From Zobellia alginiliquefaciens (GTDB lineage: Bacteria; Bacteroidota; Bacteroidia; Flavobacteriales; Flavobacteriaceae), in contig NZ_CP119758.1 of NCBI RefSeq assembly GCF_029323795.1, positions 4,464,001 through 4,528,000 on the forward strand: a stretch of 64,000 nucleotides of DNA. The letters run 5' to 3'. Within the stretch, counting starts at the first letter, position 1, and the number at the start of each line of letters is the position of its first letter. Of this stretch, positions 43,696 through 52,852 are shown piece after piece. A program made the position numbers and the translations under genes. The notes under the pieces are model-generated. The model was not told where the DNA came from. It did not search any database and was given only the letters and a program-made list of their open reading frames with translations.

Positions 43696-44898
43696 ATGAA
43701 AAACAACACAATTAAAACATTAGTAATCGCTCTGGCGGTTGTAGGTTTTACCGCTTGTAATGAAAAAAAGCAGAAAGTAGAGGAGAAGGAACCTATGGTA
43801 AACTATGATGAGCCAGTTTCTGAACTGCCCGTTGACCGTTTGAACTTGCCCGCTGGTTTTAAAATAGAAGTATATGCAGATGGTATAGATGGTGCGCGTT
43901 CTATGGCTATGGGAGACAACGGAACCTTGTTTGTAGGTACAAGAAATGAAAAACGTATTTATGCCGTCCAAGATCGGGATAAAGATTTTAAAGCGGATCA
44001 TATAATTGAACTGGATTCTACCTTGGAATCTCCCAACGGAGTGGCATTTAGAAATGGGTCGTTGTATGTGGCAGATGTGAGCAAGCTCTTTAGATATGAT
44101 AATATTGAGGAAAATCTAGACAGTCTTCCTGAGCCCAAATTGATTTATGAAGATTATCCTGAAAATTTTCACCATGGATGGAAATACATTGCTTTTGGAC
44201 CGGACGATAAGCTGTACGTGCCCGTAGGCGCGCCTTGTAATATTTGCGATTCTACTTCCGTAGATGAGCGTTTTGCTTCTATTACCCGTATGGATCCAGA
44301 CGGAAGCAATCGTGAAGTGTATGCCCGTGGGGTTAGAAATACCGTGGGTTTTACATGGCACCCAGAAACAAAGGAAATGTATTTTACGGATAACGGTAGG
44401 GATATGATGGGTGATGATATTCCCCCATGTGAGTTGAACCGTGTTACGGAAGCTGGCCAGCATTTTGGCTATCCGTTTTGTCATGGTGGCACAATTAAAG
44501 ACCCTGAGTTTGGCGACCAACACCCTTGCTCGGATTTTGTTTCCCCTGTGCAGACCTTAGGTGCCCATGTTGCGCCGTTAGGGGTCAAGTTTTATACGGG
44601 CGATATGTTTCCTGAAAAGTACAAACAGTACGCCTTTATAGCTGAACATGGCTCTTGGAACCGCTCCAAAAAATCTGGATATAGAATTTCTTTGGTAAAG
44701 TTTGAGAACAATGAGGCTGTAGCCTATGAAACCCTTATTGATGGCTGGTTGGATGACGAAACCCAAGAGCAATTTGGTAGACCTGTAGATTTATTATTTC
44801 TAAAAGATGGTTCATTATTAATTTCCGATGATTTTGGAGATGCTATTTATAGACTGAGCTATGATGATGGGAGTAGTCAAGTGGCTAGTGTGGAGTAG
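43696..44898 (+). CDS. PQQ-dependent sugar dehydrogenase-like lipoprotein (sorbosone dehydrogenase family)
   Basis: 400-residue lipoprotein (lipobox FTAC, near residue 20) with a six-bladed propeller of the L-sorbosone/soluble glucose dehydrogenase type. Visible elements: LNLPAGFKIEVYADG, HGWKYIAFGPDDKLYVPVG, GVRNTVGFTWHPETKEMYFT and EHGSWNRSKKSGYRI. PQQ biosynthesis genes are not in the window. Catalytic activity on an aldose or ketose is inferred. Probably co-transcribed with the upstream isomerase-like gene. Confidence 0.85.
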   Translation: MKNNTIKTLVIALAVVGFTACNEKKQKVEEKEPMVNYDEPVSELPVDRLNLPAGFKIEVYADGIDGARSMAMGDNGTLFVGTRNEKRIYAVQDRDKDFKADHIIELDSTLESPNGVAFRNGSLYVADVSKLFRYDNIEENLDSLPEPKLIYEDYPENFHHGWKYIAFGPDDKLYVPVGAPCNICDSTSVDERFASITRMDPDGSNREVYARGVRNTVGFTWHPETKEMYFTDNGRDMMGDDIPPCELNRVTEAGQHFGYPFCHGGTIKDPEFGDQHPCSDFVSPVQTLGAHVAPLGVKFYTGDMFPEKYKQYAFIAEHGSWNRSKKSGYRISLVKFENNEAVAYETLIDGWLDDETQEQFGRPVDLLFLKDGSLLISDDFGDAIYRLSYDDGSSQVASVE

Positions 44899-44952
44899 TT
44901 TTACGTATGAGGCGTTTAAGAATTTATGATCTTAGTGTGCATTTAATCAGGA

Positions 44953-44969
44953 TAGCATCAATGATGCTA
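44953..44969. repeat. short palindrome after the dehydrogenase gene
   Basis: TAGCATCA-a-TGATGCTA is a perfect 8-bp inverted repeat between the dehydrogenase and the HEPN-like gene. There is no T-run, so a regulatory or processing role is as likely as termination. Confidence 0.4.
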
Positions 44970-45017
44970 CCCAATTATGGTGTTGCATTAAAAGGATGAC
45001 GAAAAACTAACAGAACA

Positions 45018-45947
45018 ATGGAGAATGAGATTTTAGACTTGTGTAATACTCTAAACAGGGTAATACACGAACCATTGTATCATAATTTCTATAATATACC
45101 GAACGAATTGGTGTATAATCAGAAATTTACTTCAATCGACTTAATTGAAGATAGTCAAATAGCAATAGAAGAATTTGAAAGTATTAAGTCAATTGGCCAG
45201 CAAGGAAGAAGTACATTACTAATTTATGGGCTCTTACAATCTCTTTTTCTCCAGCAAGACGGACTGTATCATTTGTACAAATGTGTTGTAAATGAAAATA
45301 TAAAACAAACGGAATTTTTTGAGGCATTCTCTTTCGACAAGGAAATAAGAGATGTTCGAAACGATATTGCGGGACACCCAACAAACAGAAAGAAGACAGA
45401 GTTCTATTTTATCGCAAAAGGCCCGATTTCTAAAGATAGATTTACATATGCAGGATATACACCGGAATTCAGAAAGGTTGAAGTTGATTTAAAAACATTC
45501 ATATGCAAACAATTAGATTTTACTAGAAATGTTCTTCAAAATGTAAACGAAGAAATTTTGAAAAAGATTGAAATGAAAAAGAACGAACATAAAACCAAAT
45601 CTCTTCAAGAAATGATGGTTGGAACAGGTAGAAATATCCAACTCATTTATCGCGGAATAAGAGATACAACAAGGAATTTTCAAGGTGAGTTGGGAGTTAC
45701 CACCTTAAAAGCATCTGTTGACGAGATAAGAAGCAATTTAAATATACGGTATAATGATAATTTACCTAGTGGAATATCTGAAGCATTCCGACTGATTGAT
45801 TATATCCTTAAACGATTCGATCAATGGTGGGCAGAAAAGACTTTGTTTGGAAATGATGATGCAGAAATATTCCTCGATAGCTTAAGAAACCAACTAAACG
45901 AACTAGAAGAAATGTTAATAGAAATTGACGAAGAGTTTAACAATTGA
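45018..45947 (+). CDS. HEPN-like helical protein, function unknown
   Basis: 309-residue soluble, almost fully helical protein. Residues 114-120 read RNDIAGH, matching the HEPN ribonuclease motif RX4-6H with the usual polar residue after Arg. The preceding region (LIYGLLQSLFLQQDGLYHLY) also looks like the HEPN helix bundle. The C-terminal ~100 residues form acidic coiled helices. HEPN proteins act as toxins or defence RNases, but no antitoxin is apparent. The gene is AT-rich and isolated, as expected for an accessory gene. The motif match alone is suggestive, not proof. Confidence 0.65.
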   Translation: MENEILDLCNTLNRVIHEPLYHNFYNIPNELVYNQKFTSIDLIEDSQIAIEEFESIKSIGQQGRSTLLIYGLLQSLFLQQDGLYHLYKCVVNENIKQTEFFEAFSFDKEIRDVRNDIAGHPTNRKKTEFYFIAKGPISKDRFTYAGYTPEFRKVEVDLKTFICKQLDFTRNVLQNVNEEILKKIEMKKNEHKTKSLQEMMVGTGRNIQLIYRGIRDTTRNFQGELGVTTLKASVDEIRSNLNIRYNDNLPSGISEAFRLIDYILKRFDQWWAEKTLFGNDDAEIFLDSLRNQLNELEEMLIEIDEEFNN

Positions 45948-46020
45948 AAACGCACCACAACAACACCAATACGCAATGCCCTTTGGGACACTGCGCATAG
46001 CCAAAAAGTTATAAAACATT

Positions 46021-46512
46021 TTGAAAAAAGTTATCTCTATAATACTGCTCACCGTAATATTAGTAAGTTGTTCTGACGGTAATCACACGAAACGAACAGT
46101 TTCTGAAACAAGATTTCTTTCTGGAATTTCAAATGATTCCTTGAAAATCAGAACGGAATATCAGCTCATTAAAACAATTGGTGATTCGGTTATCGAATAT
46201 GAATACTTAAGTAAAATAGACACTACAAGAAATTTTAAAGCACACTATAACAAGTCTCAATCGGAGCTAATCCTAGGATTTACAGGTTATAAAAAGGAAG
46301 AAGATAATCGTTTAATTAATCGAGATATTTCAAATTATGGATTTGATAGTTATGTCCATATAAAACCCGAAATAGACGGAATGGGTCCAATTTTATTTAA
46401 TAAGAAATATGGGATTTTAGCCATTGGAAACCCACTTGGGCCAGCGGCAGCTTTTACAGATAATAAACCTGAATTTAATGTGGTCTATCGGATTTTTGAA
46501 AGGCTATATTGA
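46021..46512 (+). CDS. hypothetical lipoprotein
   Basis: 163-residue lipoprotein with a short signal (VISIILLTVILVSC) and TTG start codon; no ATG lies in a suitable place. The mature part is charged and beta-rich without recognised motifs. It lies in the accessory segment, 73 bp after the HEPN-like gene, and is followed by GC-rich hairpin repeats. Confidence 0.65.
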   Translation: MKKVISIILLTVILVSCSDGNHTKRTVSETRFLSGISNDSLKIRTEYQLIKTIGDSVIEYEYLSKIDTTRNFKAHYNKSQSELILGFTGYKKEEDNRLINRDISNYGFDSYVHIKPEIDGMGPILFNKKYGILAIGNPLGPAAAFTDNKPEFNVVYRIFERLY

Positions 46513-46521
46513 AAAAAAACC

Positions 46522-46627
46522 CGCTAGTGCGAGGGTCACGCTCGTACCCACAACTAATAGGGCAAAATAGCATAAAAGCATGAGGACAATTCGGCACAAA
46601 CAATATGCCTACGCTAGCGCGAAAAAA
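46522..46627. repeat. GC-rich hairpin repeats of the accessory segment
   Basis: Two elements: GCTAGTGCGAGGGTCACGCT...ACCCACAAC (46522-46554) and ATATGCCTACGCTAGCGCGA followed by A-run (46603-46627). The first recurs in shorter form at 48187-48212, the second at 47378-47400. They contrast with the AT-rich genes around them. Confidence 0.5.
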
Positions 46628-46784
46628 ATGTAACCTAAGAGTTTGTATATTAACTATTTAGCGAAAACTCTTTAAGGAAAATAGTTTCAAATCTACCCAG
46701 GCTATTGGAGGCATCATTCTCGCAACTGATTACTACCCCATAAAAGCGTATTTTAGTCTAGTAACCTAGAACAGGACTATTCAA

Positions 46785-47321
46785 ATGCATAAGTTAACAG
46801 TAGACCTATATTTAAAACCTATTACGATAGGTGAATATCAACAGCTATATGATTTAATGTGTACTATATATCCGCCTGCTTATTCACATTTGTGGCCGGA
46901 TAAGGGAGCTTCGTATATAAACAGTTTATACGCTAAAGAGAATTTAGAGAAGGAGCTTGGTCAACCAAATTCCGAATACTTTTTCATCACCTATAAAAAT
47001 GAAAAAGCGGGAATTTTAAAAGTACTTCTAAATGAATCTTTGCCTCCTGACCATACAGTTAACGGAACCAAACTACAACGTATTTATTTAGACCAGTCAC
47101 TACAAGGAAAAGGTATTGGCAAAGCGCTCATCCTTTGGGTAGAGAGGGAATACAGAACTACGGAAAAATCAACCTTATGGCTAGAAGTGATGGATACGCA
47201 AGATCAAGCACTTCGGTTTTATGAGAAATTGGGTTTTAAAAAGGTGAATAGTTTTAGTTTTGATTCGGACTTTATGCATGAAGCTATGAGAGGTATGTAC
47301 CGAATGGCTAAAGAGATTTGA
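46785..47321 (+). CDS. GNAT family N-acetyltransferase
   Basis: 178 residues. Acetyl-CoA motif A is IYLDQSLQGKGIGKALILWV (residues ~105-125, partly quoted), followed by LWLEVMDTQDQALRFYEKLG typical of motif B. It resembles YitH/spermine-type small-molecule acetyltransferases. Part of the accessory segment on the plus strand. Confidence 0.85.
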   Translation: MHKLTVDLYLKPITIGEYQQLYDLMCTIYPPAYSHLWPDKGASYINSLYAKENLEKELGQPNSEYFFITYKNEKAGILKVLLNESLPPDHTVNGTKLQRIYLDQSLQGKGIGKALILWVEREYRTTEKSTLWLEVMDTQDQALRFYEKLGFKKVNSFSFDSDFMHEAMRGMYRMAKEI

Positions 47322-47377
47322 TGTGAGCTGTAGATTATTAAAATTATCAGTAGTTAAAAAGAGGAAAAGTAAAAGAA

Positions 47378-47400
47378 ATATGCTTGTGCTAGCGTAAAAA
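47378..47400. repeat. accessory-segment repeat, second type
   Basis: ATATGCTTGTGCTAGCGTAAAAA is a diverged copy of 46603-46627 and lies just before the CPBP gene start. Confidence 0.45.
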
Positions 47401-47422
47401 TACCATCAAAGATGAAGAAAAA

Positions 47423-48166
47423 GTGAAAGCTGAACTCAAACCATTTTGGAATAGGTATTTTAAATTCGATTGGAAATTCGGGTTGTTTCTTCTTATACTG
47501 ATTTGTGTACCACGTTTTCTACTGGTTTTACAAGCCAACCAAACGGGTAATTATGGTCCTATTGGTGCTATTATGCTTGTTTCTGCACTAGTCCCATTTA
47601 TTTTCTTAAATAAAAGAGGAAGATATAAGATTGGTTTTAGAGCAACTAAGAAATGGGGTGCATTGGCATTGGCTTTAGGAGTAGGGGCTGCTTTTAGTTT
47701 TTTACTTTACTTTTTAGGTCAGGAACTATATGGCAATTCTTTTCAAAACTGGTATGAATATATTGGTAAATCATACCAAATTCCTGCTATAATTTCAGCT
47801 GAAGATAAGCTTGTCCTGTTCTCAATTATGGCAAGTACGGGTATGATGTTTAGTCCTATTGGAGAGGAGTTATTCTTTAGGGGCATTGTTCATGGAGCTT
47901 TCGCGAAGTCCGTTGGAGAAAGAAAAGCATCGCTAATAGATAGTTCAGCTTTTGCGCTTACATATATAGCTCATTTTGGATTGTTGTATATAGATGGTAG
48001 ATGGCAATTTTATATTATTCCCACACTGATATGGGTTTTGGGAATGTTTGTTGTCAGCCTCATTTTTTTTAGAATGAAAACCTCATCAGATTCTTTGTGG
48101 GGTTCTATAATTTGTCATGCTGGGTTCAATTTAGGTATGATTTATAGTATATTTTACTTGCTGTAA
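47423..48166 (+). CDS. CPBP family intramembrane glutamic endopeptidase
   Basis: 247-residue membrane protein with about seven segments. The CPBP motifs are Glu148-Glu149...Arg153 (GEELFFRG), His in TYIAHFGLL and His in IICHAGFNLG. It begins with GTG; no ATG is available. It is a second, diverged CPBP protease, again in an AT-rich cassette-like segment, as at 15713. Such proteases often mature or degrade peptides or protect against bacteriocins. Confidence 0.83.
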   Translation: MKAELKPFWNRYFKFDWKFGLFLLILICVPRFLLVLQANQTGNYGPIGAIMLVSALVPFIFLNKRGRYKIGFRATKKWGALALALGVGAAFSFLLYFLGQELYGNSFQNWYEYIGKSYQIPAIISAEDKLVLFSIMASTGMMFSPIGEELFFRGIVHGAFAKSVGERKASLIDSSAFALTYIAHFGLLYIDGRWQFYIIPTLIWVLGMFVVSLIFFRMKTSSDSLWGSIICHAGFNLGMIYSIFYLL

Positions 48167-48186
48167 TCTACTGAAAACAAAGGCTT

Positions 48187-48212
48187 TCTAGTGTCACGCT
48201 CGTGCCCATGAC
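48187..48212. repeat. accessory-segment repeat, first type
   Basis: CTAGTGTCACGCTCGTGCCC followed by ATGAC is a shortened copy of the element at 46522-46554, found after the CPBP stop codon. Confidence 0.5.
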
Positions 48213-48318
48213 AAAAAGAGTAAACCTCAATAAAACATAACTACTTCGTTCAGAAAAAACAGGGTATTTACCTTCTTAGGAGCTAATAAAATTAGCTTGT
48301 AATTGGTTTTTTCCTAAC

Positions 48319-49242
48319 CTAGGAAGCCGATTTAGGTAGAACAATGGAAAACCGAGCGCCTTTAACAGGGTCGCTTGTAATTTCTAGCCTACCCTTATTC
48401 TTCTTTAAATAATCCAAACAGGCGTTTAATCCAAAACCTGTTCCTTTTTCATCAAACGTTCCCAATTGGGTAAAGAGCTGTTCACCCTTAAAGATGGTAT
48501 CTATTTCCTCTTTGGAAAGGCCTGTGCCTGAATCTTGGACTATGGTATGGACTTCATCCTCTTTAACCTTCACGGAAATATGTATTTTACCTTTTTCTGG
48601 GGTGAACTTAATGGCGTTGTGCAGAATGTTCCGAACAACAAAAGCATAATTTTGTTCGTCGGCATAGATAGTATTATCAATACCTTCCATAGTAAAATCT
48701 ATTTGTTTTTCCAGTAGCATACCTTCAAACAAACCGCCCATTTGGGTAATGGTATCTTTGCACATGAATAGGGTGAAATTAGCGGGTTTATTCTGGATTT
48801 GATCTTGTGACCATTGTAGTAGATCCGTTAGGAATAGATCTAGATTACCAATATGTTTTGATAATCGCGCTAAATACTCCTTTTCTGTTTCTTTGTCAAA
48901 ATCATTGCACGCCATAGAATGTACCAACCCCTCAAGAGTGGCAATAGGACTTCTTATATCATGGGATATTAAAGTAAAAAGCTTTTTGTTGATGGTATTT
49001 AGCTTGGTAAGTTCCTGTTTTTGTCTTTTTATCTTTCGGGTGTAACCAATCACCACTAGAGATATGGGATATGAAATGATAATGGGCATTACAAAAGCAA
49101 GCGTAAAACCGTAAACAAAATTAGCAACCTTAATGAAACAAGCGGATAGTAGAAATAAAGAGATGGAAAATAGTACGGAAACTACCACAATTCTATGTGG
49201 TTTGCTTAAAATACGCTCTAATTTTTCAATAGGTAGGGACAT
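48319..49242 (-). CDS. membrane sensor histidine kinase
   Basis: 307 residues from the ATG at 49242 (a TTG twelve codons earlier is possible). Two N-terminal membrane helices enclose almost no periplasmic loop (VVVSVLFSISLFLLSACF, LAFVMPIIISYPISLVVIGY). A linker leads to a HisKA domain with the phosphoacceptor His94 in LISHDIRSPIATLEG, then a HATPase domain with N-box NAIKFTPEKG and a GTGFGLNACLDYL lid. No response regulator gene adjoins it, so it is an orphan kinase. Input signal unknown. Confidence 0.9.
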   Translation of the reverse strand: MSLPIEKLERILSKPHRIVVVSVLFSISLFLLSACFIKVANFVYGFTLAFVMPIIISYPISLVVIGYTRKIKRQKQELTKLNTINKKLFTLISHDIRSPIATLEGLVHSMACNDFDKETEKEYLARLSKHIGNLDLFLTDLLQWSQDQIQNKPANFTLFMCKDTITQMGGLFEGMLLEKQIDFTMEGIDNTIYADEQNYAFVVRNILHNAIKFTPEKGKIHISVKVKEDEVHTIVQDSGTGLSKEEIDTIFKGEQLFTQLGTFDEKGTGFGLNACLDYLKKNKGRLEITSDPVKGARFSIVLPKSAS

Positions 49243-49664
49243 TCTATAAAACTTCTTCAGGGGTTTTAATTCCTTCAATATTAATTATCAAAAATTGAAC
49301 GTACACCGCACAGTACAAATTAATTGCCTTGAACGGATTTACTATCAAGCTAGAATTAAACGGATTGTAAATTAGCATTATTGTCTTTACAATAGATGAT
49401 AAACACCCTATTCTTATTAAAAATGGCATTCTTTAACATAAAGCGTGTGCATTTGTTAGTGTGGTAAAGGTTTGAGTTGATTTTCTTTAGCTAAAATTGT
49501 TTCTAGCGGTTTTTCACTGTAGTGGATAGAAATCATTGAAGAGAAATACTGCCGGCTGGCTTTAAGATTGTTTTATAAGCCGGTTACCGTTGGTTTTAAT
49601 GTAACCTGAAGTTATTCGCTAAACTCCAAATTGACTATTTTCGAGAATTAAAAGAGAAGCAGAA
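49243..49664. other. intergenic region without recognised features
   Basis: 422 bp between the kinase gene (minus) and the DUF4269 gene (plus), which must hold both promoters. No coding frame, repeat or terminator was recognised. Confidence 0.35.
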
Positions 49665-50219
49665 TTGATCATCGATTTTAAAAATATTGATTACCTGAAA
49701 CAAGGTAACAGCAGACAACAATCGGCATATGCTGTACTAGTAAAACACCAGGTTTTTGAGAAACTAGAAAAGTATAGCCCTCTTTTAACGGGTACTATTC
49801 CGATTGAAATAGATCTGCCGGAAAGTGATTTGGATATAATTTGCCAGTGTACGGACCATAGGGAGTTTGAGGGTTTTTTAAAGAAGCATTTTGGAAAGGA
49901 AAAAGATTTTAGTTTGACCACTGCAACGCAAAACGGAATGGACACCACGGTAGCAATATTTAAATTGGATAACTTTGAAATTGAGATTTTTGGTCAAAAC
50001 CTACCCACTGAAAAACAAAATGCCTACCGGCATATGATAATTGAGCATAGACTGATACTTAAAAAGGGCAGTGATTTTAGACAGGCCATTATAGAGCTAA
50101 AATCAAAAGGTCTAAAAACGGAACCTGCTTTTGCCAAACTCTTGGGAATTAAAGGAGATCCGTATGTAGAGTTGCTAAAACTGGAAGATAATTTAAACTG
50201 GAAACATGAATCAAAGTAG
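49665..50219 (+). CDS. DUF4269 (nucleotidyltransferase-fold) protein
   Basis: 184 residues of the DUF4269 family, distant nucleotidyltransferases. The diagnostic core is LLTGTIPIEIDLPESDLDII with the acidic pair typical of the Pol-beta metal site, followed by FEIEIFGQNLPTEKQNAYRH. The start is TTG, giving IDFKNIDYLKQGNSRQQ as the usual N-terminus. The 3' end overlaps the next gene by 14 bp. Substrate unknown. Confidence 0.8.
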   Translation: MIIDFKNIDYLKQGNSRQQSAYAVLVKHQVFEKLEKYSPLLTGTIPIEIDLPESDLDIICQCTDHREFEGFLKKHFGKEKDFSLTTATQNGMDTTVAIFKLDNFEIEIFGQNLPTEKQNAYRHMIIEHRLILKKGSDFRQAIIELKSKGLKTEPAFAKLLGIKGDPYVELLKLEDNLNWKHESK

Positions 50220-51006
50220 AGCCCTCATCTTAATTTTAATCACTTGTTTTCTTTCATTTTCTGTATTTGCGCAGGATACAATTTTTACGGATTATACGGT
50301 AAAGGAATTCTCTTTTAAAGGTCGTGATGCCAAAATTGTATTTCCAAAACAAGCACACGCCAACCACTACTGGATTTGGCGAGCAAGATTCTGGGGGCAT
50401 GAGCCACAATTAGATAAAGCGTTGTTAAATAAAGGTTTTCATGTGGTTTATGTGGACGTTGCCAACTTTTTCGGAAATAATGAAGCGGTAGAATTGTGGA
50501 ACGACTTTTATGAATTTTGTGTTTCCACGTACGATTTAAACCGAAAAGCGGTTTTAGAGGGAATGAGTCGCGGTGGATTGATCGTTTACAACTGGGCCTC
50601 GAAAAACACGGATAAAGTTTTTAGCATTTATGCGGATGCTCCCGTTTGCGATATTAAAAGTTGGCCAGGAGGAATGTACAATGGGGAAGGTAGTCCAGAG
50701 GCTTGGAAACTTTGTTTGGCAGCGTATCAACTTGATAGCGTTTCAGTTAAAGACTTTACAGATATTCCTATCAACAATGCAGTAGAAGTTGCCAAGGAAG
50801 GTATTCCCGTAATGCATGTGTATGGAGATGCAGATGTAGTGGTTCCCTATGATGAAAATACCGCTAGGCTTTCGGAAAAGTTTAAAGAGGCGGGAGGTTC
50901 TATTGAACTCATCGGAAAAAAGGGGGTAGGGCATCACCCGCATAGTTTAGAAAATCCATCCCCAATTGTAGATTTCATTTTAGAAAGCGTAGGATACCAT
51001 AAGTAG
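50206..51006 (+). CDS. secreted alpha/beta hydrolase (prolyl oligopeptidase-like)
   Basis: 266-residue exported hydrolase with a signal peptide (LILILITCFLSFSVFA). The nucleophile Ser121 is in GMSRGG, the acid probably in DADVVVPYDEN and the His in GVGHHPHSLENP, giving a full triad. Related proteins act as esterases or glycoside-linked deacetylases. It overlaps the end of the DUF4269 gene by 14 bp, implying coupled translation. Confidence 0.87.
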   Translation: MNQSRALILILITCFLSFSVFAQDTIFTDYTVKEFSFKGRDAKIVFPKQAHANHYWIWRARFWGHEPQLDKALLNKGFHVVYVDVANFFGNNEAVELWNDFYEFCVSTYDLNRKAVLEGMSRGGLIVYNWASKNTDKVFSIYADAPVCDIKSWPGGMYNGEGSPEAWKLCLAAYQLDSVSVKDFTDIPINNAVEVAKEGIPVMHVYGDADVVVPYDENTARLSEKFKEAGGSIELIGKKGVGHHPHSLENPSPIVDFILESVGYHK

Positions 51007-51266
51007 CTAATAGAATCTGCAGCTTCAGCTTTCAATCTCAAAAAAAAGAAGTAAATAAAGTGGGTATCCGGTTAAACTTTAAACAAAAATAAACGTCCAA
51101 TAAGAGATTTGGTTTCGGCTTTTTCAGCACCTCTTACCTTAAATAGTAGAAGGTTTTGGTTTTACTTTATATCTGTAGGAACCCAGAACAGATGATTGAA
51201 TATTGGTGTGCTTGTAATACGGTGTTGATAATCAGTAGATTGGTGTAAGTATAGGCGATTTTACCT

Positions 51267-52016
51267 ATGAATCTAAAAAAAAAGAATAGAATGGGATTAG
51301 TGGAAACCCTTATTAAAAAGGTACTTGAAAAAGGAATGATTGTACAGAAGACCCAACTGTCGGAATCTGTTTTTAAAATTAGGATACGGAGTGAGCACAT
51401 AAAAAATGTGGATTTTGTTCCTGGATATTTTATCCGATTAGGAGTAGGTATCGGTAAGGATGAAATTGGACTTAAAGATAAAGTAAGAAGTTATTGTATT
51501 TGGTATATAGACCGGGAAAATGAAACCATAGACCTAGCCATTGCCACTCATAGTGGAGGTATTGGGGCCGAGTGGGCCGGAAATTGCCAAGTAGGCGATG
51601 AAGTATATTTTAAATGGAAAAAAGGGAACTTCCTTCTGGATGATACAGCGGACAGTTACCTCATGATCGGTGATTTATCGGCATTGTCCCACCTCTATAT
51701 GATTAACCGCCATTTGAGTAATGCGAAGCAGGTAGAGAGCCTTATTTATACTTCAGACCTGAGTGAATTGTTTTCAGATGTAGATGGAACCGTCCCTTTC
51801 GATTTTTATGAAATGGACCAAAACCCAACAGCAGTTCTTAGTGAGGTGTTGCAAAAACTGCTCCCTAATATGTCCGGTAAAAAGATGGTCTATATTGCAG
51901 GAGACAGTAGGGTTTGTGTGGCTTTGAACAAATATTTTAGAAAGGAACTGAACTGGAATACCAAACAAATTAAAACAAAACCTTTTTGGAATCCTGGTAA
52001 AAAGGGGTTGGAATAG
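51267..52016 (+). CDS. siderophore-interacting/ferric-chelate reductase-like flavoprotein
   Basis: 249-residue protein of the SIP family (FAD-binding ferredoxin reductase type), which releases iron from ferric chelates. Family features: KVRSYCIWYIDRENETIDL (FAD-binding RxYS/T-like), the GGIGAEWAGNCQVGDEVYFK block and the end TKPFWNPGKKG. The family lacks the usual NAD(P)H C-terminal aromatic. It is followed by a DUF4405 membrane protein, so together they may form an electron-transfer path; inference. An alternative ATG eight codons in is possible. Confidence 0.85.
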   Translation: MNLKKKNRMGLVETLIKKVLEKGMIVQKTQLSESVFKIRIRSEHIKNVDFVPGYFIRLGVGIGKDEIGLKDKVRSYCIWYIDRENETIDLAIATHSGGIGAEWAGNCQVGDEVYFKWKKGNFLLDDTADSYLMIGDLSALSHLYMINRHLSNAKQVESLIYTSDLSELFSDVDGTVPFDFYEMDQNPTAVLSEVLQKLLPNMSGKKMVYIAGDSRVCVALNKYFRKELNWNTKQIKTKPFWNPGKKGLE

Positions 52017-52186
52017 TTTTCTGTATTCAATTTGCAGTAGGGGTGTACTGATCATTATTGTCTAAACGAACCCCTGGTTACAGATTTACCATCTGTGACC
52101 GTTTTTTGACCTTTATTCCAATGTTATTAAGGCACATCTTTGCAGGTTCGATCAAAAACCTTAAGTAAAAACTAATACATAAAAAA

Positions 52187-52852
52187 ATGAGTGAAAATCC
52201 AGTAAAGAAGAAAACTTCTAAAGTAAGGGTATATGTAGATATTTTCTTTTTTGCCTTGATGATTCTTGTGTTAATTCCTCAAACTACGGGTGTACCTATT
52301 CATGAATGGGCAAGTTTTATCATTATTATGCCTTTCTTTTTGCATCTTATTATTAATTGGGAATGGATTCGTGCAAATTCCAATAAATTTTTCAAGAAAC
52401 AGCCTAATAAGACTCGTTTTGACTATGTTTTCAACTGGATTTTATATCTATTTATGGTGGTTGTTACCGTTTCCGGAATAGTAATATCGGAATCCGCCTT
52501 ACCATTGGTGGGTATCCATTTTGAACCGGATGCATTTTGGTCTAAAATTCACGATGTGAGTGCTACATTATTTATGGCCTTACTAGGTGTACACATTGCC
52601 CTGCATTGGAAATGGATTGTTGGAGCCTTTAAGAAACTTAAGTTTAAAAGCGATATACATCATTTAACAGATGTCAAACGAATTCTAGGTACGAGTTCGC
52701 GCCAATTGATGTATATAATTGTATTCAGTATTTTTATGTCTTTTGTGATCTATATTTTAGATTATAGCGAGTGGGCAGATAGCCTGCGAATCACAAAAGA
52801 AGTGACGGAAAGAGCGCAAAATGAAACTTCTGAGGGTCGTCCTAAAACTTGA
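52187..52852 (+). CDS. DUF4405 cytochrome b-like membrane protein
   Basis: 221 residues with four membrane helices. Conserved His residues in three of them (VPIHEWASF, FFLHLIINWEW, KIHDVSATLF, GVHIALHWKW) could ligate haem b, as expected for DUF4405/cytochrome b561-like proteins. It probably moves electrons across the inner membrane. It lies between the SIP-like reductase and a micropeptide frame and ends directly at the next start codon. Confidence 0.85.
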   Translation: MSENPVKKKTSKVRVYVDIFFFALMILVLIPQTTGVPIHEWASFIIIMPFFLHLIINWEWIRANSNKFFKKQPNKTRFDYVFNWILYLFMVVVTVSGIVISESALPLVGIHFEPDAFWSKIHDVSATLFMALLGVHIALHWKWIVGAFKKLKFKSDIHHLTDVKRILGTSSRQLMYIIVFSIFMSFVIYILDYSEWADSLRITKEVTERAQNETSEGRPKT

